In this document: one piece after another, positions 1 to 13,690 of the stretch | How positions within the stretch are numbered: the stretch's first letter is position 1 | Layout: every line of letters begins with the position of its first letter | DNA from: Amphiduros pacificus | Taxonomy: Eukaryota; Annelida; Polychaeta; Phyllodocida; Hesionidae | Reading direction: 5' to 3' | DNA length: 64,000 nucleotides | Assembly: GCA_949316495.1 (NCBI GenBank) | Contig: OX439004.1 | Span: 33,300,904-33,364,903, forward strand | Program-made: the position numbers and the translations under genes | Notes under the pieces: generated by a model | The model's database searches: none | What the model was told of the DNA's origin: nothing | The model's input: the letters and a program-made list of their open reading frames with translations, nothing else

Positions 1-1016
1 ATTGGTAGCAGTTTAGTGCAAAGTATCTTGGGAGTTTAAAAATGTTCATTCATATTTTATGTTTTAACTGGAAAATCCAATCAAAAGTTTAACAATGACC
101 CACCCCCAAAAAAAACCAACTGTGAGTGACAAGCAGTAGTAGTCAGGAAAGCTAAAAAAACTACTGTAAAAAAACTGCTATGCTTATTTCTATGTTTTGT
201 GTTGAACTGTAATCAATATTGAATTTTAATTGACAAATTAAATGGGGAATCCATCTGGCGTGGAAGTGCCTGCTGTCACATTGACCTGTCGGCATGCCAT
301 GTTACTAGCTCCTGTCTTGGCTGGCTGCCAGCATTAAGGCTGAGCAAATGCCATCAATAAACCTGCTTCTGGCCATGCAATGGGGATGTCCCCTTCCTTC
401 TAGTAAATTACCTTGCCCCACCCCACCAAAGAAACCCCTCTGCGGCACTGCACTGTTTAAGCCTAAATTGACATTCTACAAAATCTCATAATTTATCCTG
501 AACTAATTTTTGTGAAACCACTATGTTGTAGAGATCACTGTGTTACTCATAAAGATCACATCCTGACCTACATACTATCTCACCAAAACTGCGCAATCAA
601 TGACCAAAAATGTATTGATCTGGTAATGATCTTGCAGATCAATACCAGGCAAGCTCTACTCGGTACTTCTCTGATGGAAAATGTCTGCCAGAGCAACTCA
701 GTAATGTGTTACAAAGATCTGAGGTTGTATGAGTCATTCTTGGTTGGACCTCCTTAGTTCTGTGTGTGGGCTTTGTAAGATAGTTATTCAAATGGTGCAA
801 ATAAAAAATCATATTGTTTTGAAAAAGCCCTTTTTCTATTTGTTATTGACTTCTCTCAGTTTATTCGCCTTGGACTTTATTTATCTTTAGGAACAAGACA
901 AGACCAATTCAGAGGGAAATTTTTTTTCTTAAAAAGCAAAAACATTTTTGGGAAGATAGATGCTGAAGTAAGCTTATTATAGCTGAGGCTAGATAATGTG
1001 ATATAATAATACGTAC
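1..1016. other. Transporter intron or 3' flank, no coding seen
   Basis: This stretch lies downstream (minus-strand sense) of the GTACGT donor that closes the last visible transporter exon, so it is the start of an intron running off the left edge. I see no further exon of the transporter here. A small plus-strand open frame at 512-757 has no recognisable protein character. There is a short A-rich run near 105-120. Confidence 0.6.
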
Positions 1017-4000
1017 CCATGTCAAAAGTGACTTCCTGAGTGGAAGCGAGGAAGAGAGCGATGACTGAGACCATCATGCCACCAAGGAACAACTGAAACA
1101 CGATGGAGTCACTTGCCATAAAGACATTCTCACAGCTCACGCTCTTTCCAATGTTTACATCTCCCTCCAGTTGTAGGAACTCAGCTGCGGAGACGGCGCT
1201 CAGGGAGCGGTATATCCCACCTCTGTCTGTCAGCTTCAGCCCATGTGAATCCAGCGTTTTTGTATTAAGTGAAGCACCACTGTTATTCAGAGTTTGTGAC
1301 TGCAGGGCATTTGGCTTGTAGTCTATATCGTTTAAACTATTCAAGGGATTAGTAACGAGTTCTGAGGAGGGGTTTTTAGTGTCTTCTTCATTGTCACTGG
1401 AATCGCTCGAGTCGCTACTTGTTGAGCTACTGTATTCATTCATCTGCCTCTCCTCGTGATCACTCATACTCGTGTCCATGTCGTGAATGCTTTGGCTTCT
1501 TGAACTTGTGATTTCTAGCACCTCATCCTCATGAATTGTCTCTAATTGGCACGGCACGCCCATCTTATCATCACGCTGAACGCCTTCGTAGAGGAAATCC
1601 TCACGGTCAGTATATTTTAGAACTCCGTTCGACTGGCCATCACAGATACCTTTTATATGACCATTGTTGGTAAGGCCAGCCATTTCTTGTGAACTATGTG
1701 ACACCTCTGATATCAACTTGGACTTCTCTATATGTCTGGTTTTGAGACGGTGATGTATTACAAGGAATCCTAGATTGAGACAGAAAATCACTATAGCAGG
1801 TGGACCAAGGTATATGAGGGAATTTCTCAAATCAAGACGACTTCGCATATAAGGGTTAACACTTGTTCTGGCAGCTATAAGCGCCATCTGTGGGTTACCA
1901 AAAATAGTAGTAACACTCCCAATATTGGCTGATGTCGCTATTCCTAATAACATAGTCTCAATTTCTGTTCTCGGCCGCTCTTGTGACTCCCAGAATTTCA
2001 GCAGAAGTGGAGTCAAAATAGCACAACAGGCATCGTTGGTGAACAGAGCGGAGAGCACAAATGATAAGAGGCACACTCTCCAGATGTAGTTCTCAAAGGT
2101 ATGATTAGGTTTGAGCACTCTCCGAAGTAGCTTGATGAGTAACTGTTCGCGGTCAAAGTACTGCGCGAGTAACATCATACCCAAGAGCAGGAAGATGGTG
2201 GTCAGGTTGTCCTTGTGACCTAATATCTCGTATACTTCATCTTGACTCACCACCTGAGAAAAAACAACACAGAATAATTTGTTTAGAATTCATTTCTGTA
2301 ATTGATTCAATGGTATTTTATAGATAAATGAACATAAAAGCTGCTTAAATTGCTTGGTTACCTCCTTTGGAGTGTTTACTTCATTACATGTATTATTGCT
2401 ATTCATTTAGATACTTTAAAAAAATTAACATCAATGTTATCATTCAAATGAATTTTGAGCTGCATTAATATTGAGAACTTGTTGCATTGCACATATCATG
2501 TGTCAACTGTCATCAGACCTGTGCCAGAGGTTCAGCTGCACATGGTCTTGTCAAAATTATGACTCAATTGGGTGGGTGCTGAATTCATGAATTTGATATA
2601 TAAGCAATTAGTGGGGCTGATGTGTGACTGGCATATAAATAAATGATTCTTTGAGGCAAACTCCACCAGAGGGTGACTCTGTGAACCTATGACCTCTGCA
2701 CAAGGTGGGTTGCCTCACCTATACCAAGCTGCAAATGTTACCTTCTGTTTTACTATTTTTTTCAGAGATGTATTCAAAACGATTAAAGGTAAAAAATAGC
2801 CTTAATGTATGTTTTGCATAATTAAATAAATTTTCTGAGAAATAAAACATTTCTTAAGTGGAGTAGCCATATTATGGGAGAGTAATTAGGCAAAACAACA
2901 ATAAAGATGGCTGTTAAAACAAGAATTTGAAATCAATTAACCTGATATCGATGCTGTAGTATAATTCCAAAAATGTTAAAATAAAGTGTAGTACAAGTTT
3001 GGAGAACATTGCATCAAATTTTACAATTAGTCTTCATCTTCATTACATTTAAAACAAATTGACAGATCTTAACAACTTGGGATTTGGATGTAATGCTAGA
3101 TAAATGCAATGTATTGAAAACATCAAGAAGGATGGGTAAGAATCACCAATTACTGGCTTTCAACCAATGCCTATGACTTCGACTTAAGTTTCATCGGGGA
3201 TTTATAACAGATTTAGTTCTCGCTGTGTGTTGTTATGATATCATATCGTAGCCGATGATTTCAAAGATGTTGTTACATCACTGTCTTTAGTTTGAATGGA
3301 GGCAGGCTGCTGGGAAGTTCTGAGGGATCCAATATTTGGGCTATAAAGGATGTCAACATCCACCACTGGCAATACAATGTGGATAGAAAGGATGTTATTT
3401 GACTTATTATGTCACATGCATTTTGGAAGCATTCTCTACAGCTCCAACAATGTTATCATGGTAATGACATCAGACTGTTTGTATCATTTGCTATTGACCC
3501 CAGGATTTTGTTGAGGATATTCAATAACTATGGTTATAAATTATATTAATTTGGTATGCAGACACACAAGCACAGGAAAAAATTGGTTACTCCAGATAAT
3601 CAACAGCACCTAACATGATAAGGGGTTATGTGTTTCTATATAAAAAAGATCTGTCCTTTTGGGACTAAAAGTTGCTATATAAAATAGGCCAGTCCTTTTG
3701 GGTTAAATATTTCTATATAAAATAAGCTAGTCCTTCAGGGATTAAAGGTGTCTATATGAATGAAACATATGCATGCAATATAATCTGCTTGGTAATAATA
3801 TCTAAAGCTAGTTAAACAATCCAAGTAATATATTATGCCCAGTTATATTTGTCTATGATCTCAATATTTGTCTGGACTTTCTTTTCAGCAAGAAATTTTG
3901 TTTGGTGTTTAAACTCATTGGGTACCCCACCTTTGTTGTTGTGTATTATTTTTATTTCCAAACTAAAAAGCATGGAGACCTGATCTTAAATCATTTTACA

Positions 4001-4432
4001 GATAGTCATTTTGGACTAAAAATTGGTCAAATATGAAAGGTAACCTGCTGATTGGTCAGAGGTTCAGTTTTACCATTCTGTAAAAATTCCAACTGAAAAA
4101 AAAAACAAAAAAAAACAAAACAAAAAAAAACAAAACAAATTGAAATCCAATTGCATTGTCTCAAAAATAAATGTAAAAGATTTGATTGATATATTTACCT
4201 GTGCAAGTACCATCAGAGTGGCACCGAGGAGTACGGCTGATGTGGTTCCAATTGGGAAATATCGGAACTCAAACAGAACCAGAGGAAGAATTAGGCAGAA
4301 GATGGTGGTCCCCGCCACTAAGACGGGGGTGTCAGCTAGGGTGTTCTCCACATAGATGGAGGAGGCGTTAGTTCCCTCCTCATCCCCCCATGCTGACACA
4401 TTGGTACAGTCTATTACACCATGCAGCTTCAT
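1017..4432 (-). CDS. ArsB/NhaD-type ion transporter, N-terminal half (partial)
   Basis: A multi-pass membrane carrier of the ion transporter superfamily (ArsB, NhaD, citrate-transporter and OCA2/P-protein relatives), probably moving an anion or Na+/H+; the substrate cannot be told from sequence. Exon 1 is 4432-4199 (78 aa) and exon 2 is 2253-1017 (412 codons plus one base). They join in phase 0 across a CAG/GTAAAT donor and a TTCTCAG acceptor. The N-terminus has two NxS/T sites (NVS, NAS), then a hydrophobic helix and the motif FPIGTTSAVLLGA. Exon 2 carries LLLGMMLLAQYF, the discontinuous-helix type motif FTNDACCAILTPL and ATSANIGSVTTIFGNPQ, which are typical of this superfamily. About 210 residues of acidic, serine-rich hydrophilic loop follow, with runs such as SSSTSSDSSDSSDNEED. 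A further membrane segment (FQLFLGGMMVSVIALFLA) then precedes the donor. The start is chosen because an in-frame stop lies just upstream. The second half of the transporter is expected outside the window. Family is confident; orthology to OCA2 is not. Confidence 0.85.
2254..4198 (-). other. Transporter intron between the two coding exons
   Basis: About 1.9 kb bounded by a GTAAAT donor and a TTCTCAG acceptor on the minus strand. It is AT-rich with no coding signal. It contains the short tandem array at 3627-3760 and, close to the donor, an A-rich run at about 4096-4140 that reads as T-rich on the gene strand. Confidence 0.8.
3627..3760. repeat. 39-bp imperfect tandem repeat, 3-4 copies
   Basis: The marker CTATATAAAA recurs at 3636, 3675, 3713 and 3753 (spacing 38-40). 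In between are variants of AGTCCTTTTGGG. Copies are diverged. Confidence 0.7.
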
Positions 4433-4476
4433 TGTGATGTTACACCATTACACACCCATCCTAAAGCCGCCTCATC
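4433..4476 (-). other. 5' UTR part of first coding exon of the transporter
   Basis: On the minus strand a TCTTTTCAG acceptor at 4477-4485 precedes GATGAGG, so the exon holding the start codon appears to begin at 4476 and a further upstream non-coding exon is implied. Two short upstream ATG frames in these 44 bases end quickly in stops. Confidence 0.5.
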
Positions 4477-6040
4477 CTGAAAAGACATAGACAAAAAGAT
4501 ATATACAGATTTCATAACATAGTGAGCTCAATTAACACTATAATAATATTAGCCTGACCTCTCCATCAGAGTGAAATTTAGGTAAGACAATGGATACATG
4601 GATGACAAGCAGTATATGTAGGCGGTTATGCAATAACACATTTCTACCTCAATAATTAATGATCAGCCATCAGCTGAAGCAAGTCTGTAACAGCAGCAAC
4701 ATGCAGACTGGATGAACCAACCAAACATTAAGTATCCTAGACAGCTTGGTGTTTTTACAGTTATTTCACACTACAATGGTGTTTATAGCATTAGAATTGC
4801 CAACAATTGGTGCTTTTTGTCTGGAACAATGCCTCGCAGTCATTCATCACAATTCATGCCATGTCTCTTATTTATGTGTAGTAATAATTGATACTGTGAA
4901 ATGTAAAAATCATTCCATGGCCAAAATTCTCATCACACATTGTATTAATAAGTTGTCATGATATAAATTCTCTGCAGGAAGACATGGTATTTGTATGCAA
5001 ATAGAGTTATCATCTACATTCCAACTTGATGTGTTTTCTGAGATCAAGACACTGTGTATGTTAAGATTACAATAAGGTTAACAAACATAGGTCAAAATAG
5101 ATTTCCAAGAAAACATAGTCATAAAGATAAGACTAAAAAGAATACAGGATCTTGTCAGTGAAGTTAAAATATCTTAATGTTCTCAAATACACCACATATT
5201 GTGCCACTCTGTCTAATGCCTCAGTCCCATTTGTGCTGGCCAAGAAGTAGAAGTAAGAATTTCTTAGTCTCCTGAGCACCAGGTACTTTTTCCCTATTTG
5301 CCATGAGTATTGGTCACATAAGATAGAGGTGATGCATGTCCCCCATAAACACGGCAATCATACGGTAGCTGGAAGTAAAATCGGGCAGACATCAGAAACT
5401 TTTATCTCTTAACTAAAAACTCTGCCGACCCATGTGACAACTAAAAACCAGTGGATAATGTCTGATAATCCCCCAGTGTCCTTACGGTTCCCAAGCTTGC
5501 AAAACAATTTTGTTAAAAAACCATCGTCCAAGCACCTTTCGGAAATCAGCACAAATGTGACTGAGGTATTACTAACACGGCTTGTTTTGTACTTTATTTT
5601 GACCTGCTGACCTCAGGAAAACCCCAGTATGGCTAAACATTATGCCAGGTGCTTATTGACTGGCTACACTGAATCCATTTAGCAAACCTTAACTAGATAG
5701 CTATACTTGTCCTCATACAACTGTTATTTTTGTCTGAGATCAGACTCTGAGGTCATTCCTCCAGCCTCTGATCATGATTGGACCACACTTCATGAATACT
5801 CATCAAATCCACAGCTAGGTGCTTATTGATCAGTGATTACAAAACTGCATCATTGAACTTCGACTGAGATCATTGGCCTTCCACCAAAGGCAACTCTGAT
5901 TGCATACTACTTCCAGCTCAATGTTTCCTGATTACCGATGGTGACAAGCATACGGTAATGAAAAGTACTTCAAAGCAGTTCAACAATTTGCTTGATTACA
6001 ACCGGAGTTAAGTAGAGCAATATGGTACCATTCCTTAATA
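4477..6040. other. No gene seen; upstream intron or 5' flank of transporter
   Basis: AT-rich single-copy-looking sequence. Short open frames at 4746-4961 (plus) and 5133-5357 (minus) show no membrane, domain or splice context that would support a gene. If the transporter has an upstream 5' UTR exon, this is intron. Confidence 0.5.
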
Positions 6041-6718
6041 ATGCCTATCTCAGTAAAGCACAGTACCAAACCTTAACAGTATCAAACCTGAGTAAAGCAC
6101 AGTACCAAACCTTAGTAAAGCACAGTACCAAACCTGAGTAAAGCACAGTACCAAACCTTAGTAAAGCACAGTACCAAACCTTAGTAAAGCACAGTATCAA
6201 ACCTTAGTAAAGCACAGTACCAACCTCAGTAAAGCACAGTATCAAACCTTAGTAAAGCACAGTACCAAACCTTAGTAAAGCACAGTATCAAACCTTAGTA
6301 AAGCACAGTACCAACCTCAGTAAAGCACAGTACCAAACCTCAGTAAAGCACAGTATCAAACCTCAGTAAAGCACAGTACCAAACCTCAGTAAAGCACAGT
6401 ACCAAACCTCAGTAAAGCACAGTATCAAACCTTAGTAAAGCACAGTACCAAACCTCAGTAAAGCACAGTACCAAACCTCAGTAAAGCACAGTACCAAACC
6501 TCAGTAAAGCACAGTACCAAACCTCAGTAAAGCACAGTATCAAACCTTAGTAAAGCACAGTACCAAACCTTAGTAAAGCACAGTATCAAACCTTAGTAAA
6601 GCACAGTACCAAACCTGAGTAAAGCACAGTATCAAACCTTAGTAAAGCACAGTATCAAACCTTAGTAAAGCACAGTACCAAACCTTAGTAAAGCACAGTA
6701 TCAAATCTAAATAAAGCA
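6041..6718. repeat. 23-bp minisatellite, about 29 copies
   Basis: The unit is close to AGTAAAGCACAGTACCAAAC plus CTT, with period 23. The third base of the tail varies (CTT, CTC, CTG), as does TACC against TATC. These variants are scattered through the array, as expected from unequal exchange or slippage. The right edge decays into AAATCTAAATAAAGCAC. Confidence 0.95.
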
Positions 6719-9700
6719 CTTTCTGCAAATTGATATTGGGAAATCCTGAAAATTCCACCAGGAACACCAACTTAATGATCTCTATTTCTACCTCAAACAA
6801 TTCAATTTCCACAATTAGGTCAATTTAGTAGATATGCCCTTCATCTCAAAAAGGGAGCCAGGTCACTCCAAAATCTATATCTCATTTGATTGGGATGGAC
6901 ATTTCAGGTCACAGGTGTTGACTGACGGACAGGTGGGTGGCATTATGATGGCAATACCCATCAGCACTTTCAGTGCACAAAGGTAGCAATCTTGTGTTTC
7001 ACAATACTATAAAATGTATCTTAATGCTGCCAGGATTTTCATCATAACCTTTTCAGAGCTGCATGAATGGACTGAATATTGAAATGTTTGGTCTCTGTGG
7101 ATGTCTTTTACACATGATTCTCACATAATATAAAGCTTCATGTGGAGTGACAGAAATATCATTTTTTTTACTATGACACTTTTACAACCAGCTACTATGA
7201 TAAATGTTATTACTAAAATGAATTGTTGGGAAACTACTCAGGAACAATGCTCCTGACACTGAACATGACAGAAGAATGCTTGTCGTATCTGATGGCACAT
7301 GGCGATGACCTCTCTGACTCAGACATCGGCCCAAGGTCATGCCAAGGTCGCATAATCTTGATTTGCTCTTGGCAGCAAGTAATTGTAGCCAGAAATGCGC
7401 ACTGCCGGTGGATATTTCTGACACGCGTGTGTCCACTCTGCCTCTCAAGGCATCACATATCTGCCGGCTTTTAACACAGCGCCTTTACCTCGCTGCCACC
7501 CTTCATGCTAATCCTCGTGAAGTGCTCTGGGTGATGAAGATTCCTGCCCAGTTTTATCACCACTATCTCTTCACTTCTGCCATTATGCCAGGAGAGAAGT
7601 TCACACAAATATTCTCTGAGTTCAGGGATTGAAAGCAATTTCCTGTTTATTGTATTATTATCTTTATTATTACAGAACTCAAGTCAATGGTGGTAGTATG
7701 GAGTGGTATCGAGTCATTGTTGTACAGTTTGTAAAGCTGTTGTTAAAATATAGGCAGCAAATTTGCTATTCCAAACTTTTATGGTAGCCGAAGGAGGAGG
7801 GTCTAAATGAAGGCTTTCAGCAAAAGACAGAACCAATGACGCTGATCCTATGAAATCCCAGCCTGCCTACCCTTCCAATATGAACCCTTTTAATAAATTA
7901 CACCCGTATGTGGAGTAGGTGGGTGATAATAGGGGCAATGTCCAGCCTCATTAGGTTTGCATTTGAATGGCTCAAGGCCAAGCTGCCACAGCTAATGGTT
8001 GCTGCTGGACCAACATTCTCTGGCGATCGTTATTGAAGAATGGCACTTTTCTGACTTTCATTTTCATCCAAGCGTTATTTCCTTCCAAAATTCTGCTAAC
8101 ATACCACAGGACATTGTCAATACTCTTCTGCTGATGTCATGTGCTTAGATTTGTGCAAGTAGATGTAAGCAACAATAACTCCACCACTTAACAACTGCAA
8201 TCAGCTCCTTTTCTTTTTCGTGATTTAACCGATGTTTGAAGATAAGCTTACAATCTACAAGTCAATGATGGAGACTGAGCTATACAATAACTGTACATTA
8301 AGACTTCTTGTTTGTGGATGAAATTTCAAAGCATGCAAAACGGGCGGACCATCTTTCCAGAATGATCAATATACAACGTCATTACATGACACAGAAGAAG
8401 GATGGCCAAGCAACAATACTCTGTCTACTTCTCCTCAGCAGGAGGAAAATGATAGGCCTCTATAAACAACAATGGTAGACGCAATTAAGGCGCAACTCAT
8501 CTTCCATTCAGAACTGGTTCAGGCTTAATTAATGAAGCGGGAGCACCAACCTGCCATCACTTGTGTGTGTCCTGCAAACACTGGGAGGGATATACAAGCC
8601 GTCCAAGAGGATTGAGAAGGATTGCCAATATATGTCTGCTGTGGCATACAAAAAACAAATGGTTTAATCATTGCCACTGATAATATATATAACAGTGTTA
8701 TGATTTTATGCCATAGGATCAAATCCTATGGATAAAATGTAAACATTTTGGATGATAAATCCATATAAATTTCTTTTCTGTGTTCATTTCAGGTTTTTAT
8801 GCTTTTGATATTTATTATGATATCACATGACCACCGTATGGACAACTGAGAGGCTATAGAGAAAAGATGTAACAGATTGATTTTTATTATCACCAATCCT
8901 GGAACTGTGGCTATGATTCAGATGCACTGATTAATCTTGATGCAGATACCAACACTCTATGCACATTACATAATATACCATACCATAAATATGCCCTCCC
9001 CTGCTTTAAAAAAATGAGAGGCAGGATGCAAATATTGTCCTCTTGATAAAACTCACACACTCCATGCTAAATTATATTTATGCCCACAGCGATCATATCC
9101 TCCTCATTAATATTATCCCCTTACATTGCTGGTATTCCGTCCCTTGTATTTCTGTAAGCTCCATATGCCACACAACAACCTGTTTCTTGTCGCATTGTGT
9201 TCCCTGCTGTCAATTCACCCGCCTGGTTGCGTGCAATCTCACCAACATCCCTTAGCTATACTAATTTCTTATGAGTCTCACTCGTGGCACGTAAGCCTTT
9301 TTCCCATATGATTCCCTTATATCACATCAAATATACATTGCATCCTTGGATGGTTGTCTTAAATCTCATATGCCACACAAATATTGAATAAAAAGGAATA
9401 TATATAGTGTCTACATATGATATATTGGGTGCTTTTTTAAATTACTCTTCTATTTGTGGAGATTTAATTCTTTTTAATCCACATTTAATTCCACATGCAA
9501 TTCTTATTATTTTGTTTAATTTCAGTATTAATTAAATCCACAATACTCAGAAAAAAATCCTTCACATCTTTTCTTTCCATAAAGAATGAGCCACTCGCAG
9601 GTAGTGGCCTGTGTTACTTTCTCCCTTTGATGCTTTCCCTTCCTCTGGTAGGCTCTCTTTTAGGTCTATCTCTATTGAATTGCCAGGCTCTTTCATTGAA

Positions 9701-12660
9701 CCCTTTCCATAAAATTCTCTCATTTCATGCAAGTACACGAGCCTTCCCTCCATAGCTGTTTGTCAGACTGGTATCTTGTTTATCCTTTTTTTGAGTCAAT
9801 ATCTTGTTATCTCTCATGTCTTTGAGATCCTTGCTGCTTTTATATCTACTCACTATTTCCTTGTTATCATTTCAGCATCTCTGGATTAATGCCAATCTTT
9901 CATCTCATCTAGTTGTGTATCTTTTTCAGGTTAGTATTTTGACATAGCCGCTCTCTGTTGGTTTCTCTTGGCCGTAGTGGCTACAACAACGTCTTATAAG
10001 CCTTTTCAGTGATCTTTTTCAAATGGAAAATAGTCAAGGAGTGAAAATCCACATCCTAAGGTCACTGAAGGGTTAAAGCAGCAGTATTATATAATAGCTA
10101 AACTTGGGCATCACAGATGCTGACACCACCAAACCAACATGGTATTCATATAAATATGATAAAAACTAAATATCTGACATGTTAAATATCAATGAGAAAG
10201 AAGATCATCACTCCTTTAACTATGGCATTGCATATTTAAGCCATATTTTTCCTCTATTTATTATATTAACAAAACCAGGACTTCTCCTAATTTTGCAGAC
10301 TCAGTGAAAACATTAATATCTAGTCTCTGTGGGGATGAAATCACAGATGGCAAAAATGAGATTATGCATTAATTCCTTTTATATTCTAGACAGTTGAGGC
10401 TCCATAAACTGGTAACACCTGTCACATATTTCATATTTGTCATCTAATTTTTATGTTGACCATTTGCATATGTACCAAAATCCCAAAATATATTTTGTAT
10501 TATAGTTCAACAATATCTCTTTCCTGCAACTGTCCTGACTAGACTTAAATGAATGGGAACATAATTTCAATATTTTATTTCCAAAAGTACCATTATATAT
10601 ACCATTTATTGGCAACATTTCTGAAATATTCATAAGTTCGATAAGATATTACATTACATTCAAAATAATAATCAGATTCAATTTAATTTGACAGAAATTT
10701 TCCAAGTTACTTGTTTTTTTTCCGTTGAAAACAAACTCAATATCATTTTTATGGCAGTAGAGTGAGACAATGGGACTGCCACCTTGCAATTGTATTCTGC
10801 TCATAAATGGAGTGCATGTGCCTGCATTCTGTCTCTACTGCTGTAAGAATCACTGACTGCAAGCCTCCTGCACTGAATACAACTGTCTCATAAATATAAC
10901 GCAGCTCAACTGTTATACAATCCGTTATACAACCGGGAAAGCTGCTTACAATCACTGATCCATCAACAAAACCCCTTAACTTGACCACACCAGGATCTCA
11001 AGGCATTGTTGTGGTCTCACTGCCAGACATATTGTAAAAGCTTTACAAAAGAAAGGGAAAAAAAGAACAAGATTTTATTGCTGACACTCTTAATAGTGGA
11101 ATCCAAACACCTTTGTGGTCACACATCATCATGGCCCCGTTATTCAGGCACAAGTATTGTGTGACTCTATTCTATCATGTTTGGCTCAGATTGGCCAGTA
11201 AAATATATATCTGGACTTGACTGGTCACTGTTGAATTGAGCTTAAGTTTTGTTGTGTCTAACAACAGAAAGAAGGAATTTACACTTACATTTTATGTCCC
11301 CTAGGATATGTGTCTGAACTCCTCATATCTGTGTGAATGAAACATGGGATAAAATATGACACTTGGGCGGCTGGTATTGACAATGACTGATCAGATTCAA
11401 TATAAAACAATGCTCTCAAAATCATTCAGCACTTCACAAAGGCAGGCAGAATTGTGGGAAGCTTTTTCGCAGATTATGACCACTTCTGCTTTTGTCACAA
11501 TGACTGATCACTGGTCCGGATTTAAGTACACTAGAATCTTTTTTTTTCTTGAACCTGACGCTTGTCGTTTCAGGCCTTTGTAGTTGTGATTTAGTTTGAA
11601 AAATGAACAAAATAGTATTGTGCATTGCATCATTCATTTTATTTATGCTGGTGGGTGGAGGTGTTGTGGAAAGAAATGGGGAGTTTTCTTGCTGAAAATG
11701 TGTCTGCATTTATGAGTTGGGTTCTTGGGGCTCAAGCTTCAAGCATTACATCAAGAGAATACTTCCTGATCTGTTGAAATCATTTGTGTAAATCCTCAGA
11801 AACAGCTCAGAATTGGATATGTTTTTTGTCTTGTATCCTGTCTCTAATGTAATTGTATGGTTGTTGAAATGAAAATATATAAAAAAGCTTCATATGAACA
11901 GCAAATTTTGGTTCAGTGTTCACTTTATTTTATGCAAAATAAAAGAAATGAGAGATTCATGAGAAAAGTGACGGATATTTTGCATAATTCGCATAATATA
12001 TAATATGTTATTCAATATTGCTACATAATGTCAAATCTTGATTCTTGTCCTTGATGGACCAAAATGCTGTAAACAGTGTGCTTGTGCCTTGCAATCTTCC
12101 TATGTTAGCACATGCAGTCATTAGGGAGAGGAGAGTCATGGCTACCACAGGCTCATTACTGCACATATCCCATAGCAACCATTGATATCAGCACCTCCGA
12201 TAGCAAAAATAAAATCCCAAGGCGAAAGGCTACAATAATGAGGATGATGTTAAAAAAAATTGGCATTCTGCAAGACTACATTCAGTTTTACCAGATATAA
12301 TTGCCTCAATTAGTACATGTTTTTCTAAATCAAATCTTGCAGGATAAACATAGCTTGTGATTCTGAGGCTGGTGCCTGATGATTAGAGGATATGTCCCTC
12401 GGGGTGCTCAAGACATCTATCTCTTTGTAACAAGATATCCCTCCTTTCTATGGCCTTTGTCCTTGTTATATTCCTGATGATATGGGGCCCGATGTCCTTG
12501 TACAAAATAGTCTTTTTGCGAGGAACAATCTGTTCACATGGTATCTTCCTATTGTGTGGCCCAGTTCCATTAGCATTCTCTTTCCTAAAAAAATCTGAGG
12601 CCAGGTCACACTTATATTTCCATACCCTACTTGTCTCTGGCTCTCGGGCCTACACCCACT
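6719..12660. other. No gene seen; non-coding with a GC-richer patch
   Basis: AT-rich non-coding DNA. The patch at about 7220-7650 is locally richer in GC and CpG and has overlapping open frames on both strands (7182-7448 minus, 7223-7474 and 7339-7632 plus). This looks like high-complexity non-coding DNA rather than a gene, because no frame has splice sites or a recognisable domain. Another high-complexity patch lies at about 7780-8060. The remaining short open frames have no protein features. Confidence 0.5.
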
Positions 12661-13690
12661 CATAGTCTCATGATATAGTGGCCTCTGTACTACCCACCCT
12701 CACATGCCTATATCATAGCGGCCTCTGTACTACCCACCCTCACTACCCTCTGTACTACCTCACATGCCTATAGCATAGTGGCCTCTGTACTGCCCACCCT
12801 CACATGCCTATATCATAGTGGCCTCTGTACTACCCACCCTCACATGCCTATATCATAGCGGTCTCTGTACTACCCACCCTCACATGCCTATATCATAGTG
12901 GCCTCTGTACTACCCACCCTCACATACCTATATCATAGTGGCCTCTGTACTACCCACCTCACATGCCTATATCATAGCGGTCTCTGTACTACCCACCCTC
13001 ACATGCCTATATCATAGCGGTCTCTGTACTACCCACCCTCACATGCCTATAGCATAGTGACCGCTGTACTACCCACCCTCACATGCCTATATCATAGCGG
13101 CCTCTGTACTACCCACCCTCACATGCCTATAGCATAGTGGCCTCTGTACTACCCACCCTCAAATGCCTATAGCATAGTGGCCTCTGTACTACCCACCCTC
13201 ACATGCCTATATCATAGTGGCCTCTGTACTACCCACCCTCACATGCCTATATCATAGCGGTCTCTGTACTACCCACCCTCACATGCCTATAGCATTGTGG
13301 CCTCTGTACTACCCACCCTCACATGCCTATATCATAATGGCCTCTGTACTACCCACCCTCACATGCCTATATCATAGCGGTCTCTGTACTACCCACCCTC
13401 ACATGCCTATATCATAGTGGCCTCTGTACTACCCACCCTCAAATGCCTATAGCATTGTGGCCTCTGTACTACCCACCCTCACATGCCTATATCATAGCGG
13501 TCTCTGTACTACCCACCCTCACATGCCTATAGCATAGCGGCCTCTGTACTACCCACCCTCACATGCCTATATCATAGCGGCCTCTGTACTACCCACCCTC
13601 ACATGCCTCACCCTCACATGCCTATATCATGGTGGCCTCTGTACTACCCACCCTCACATGCCTATAGCATGGCGGCTTCTGTACTCCTCA
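12661..13690. repeat. 40-bp minisatellite, about 25 copies
   Basis: The period is 40 (for example ACATGCCTAT at 13081, 13121 and 13161). The unit reads roughly GCCTATATCATAGTGG followed by CCTCTGTACTACCCACCCTC and ACAT. Sites such as ATATCATAGCGG against AGCATAGTGG define at least two sub-types that alternate irregularly. One partial duplication sits near 12740 and another near 13605. Confidence 0.96.

Noticed and set aside
1103-1321. Plus-strand gene
   Set aside because: It lies opposite the transporter's second exon and is a shadow frame.
6041-6718. CRISPR-like array
   Set aside because: The units are contiguous with no unique spacers; it is a eukaryotic minisatellite.
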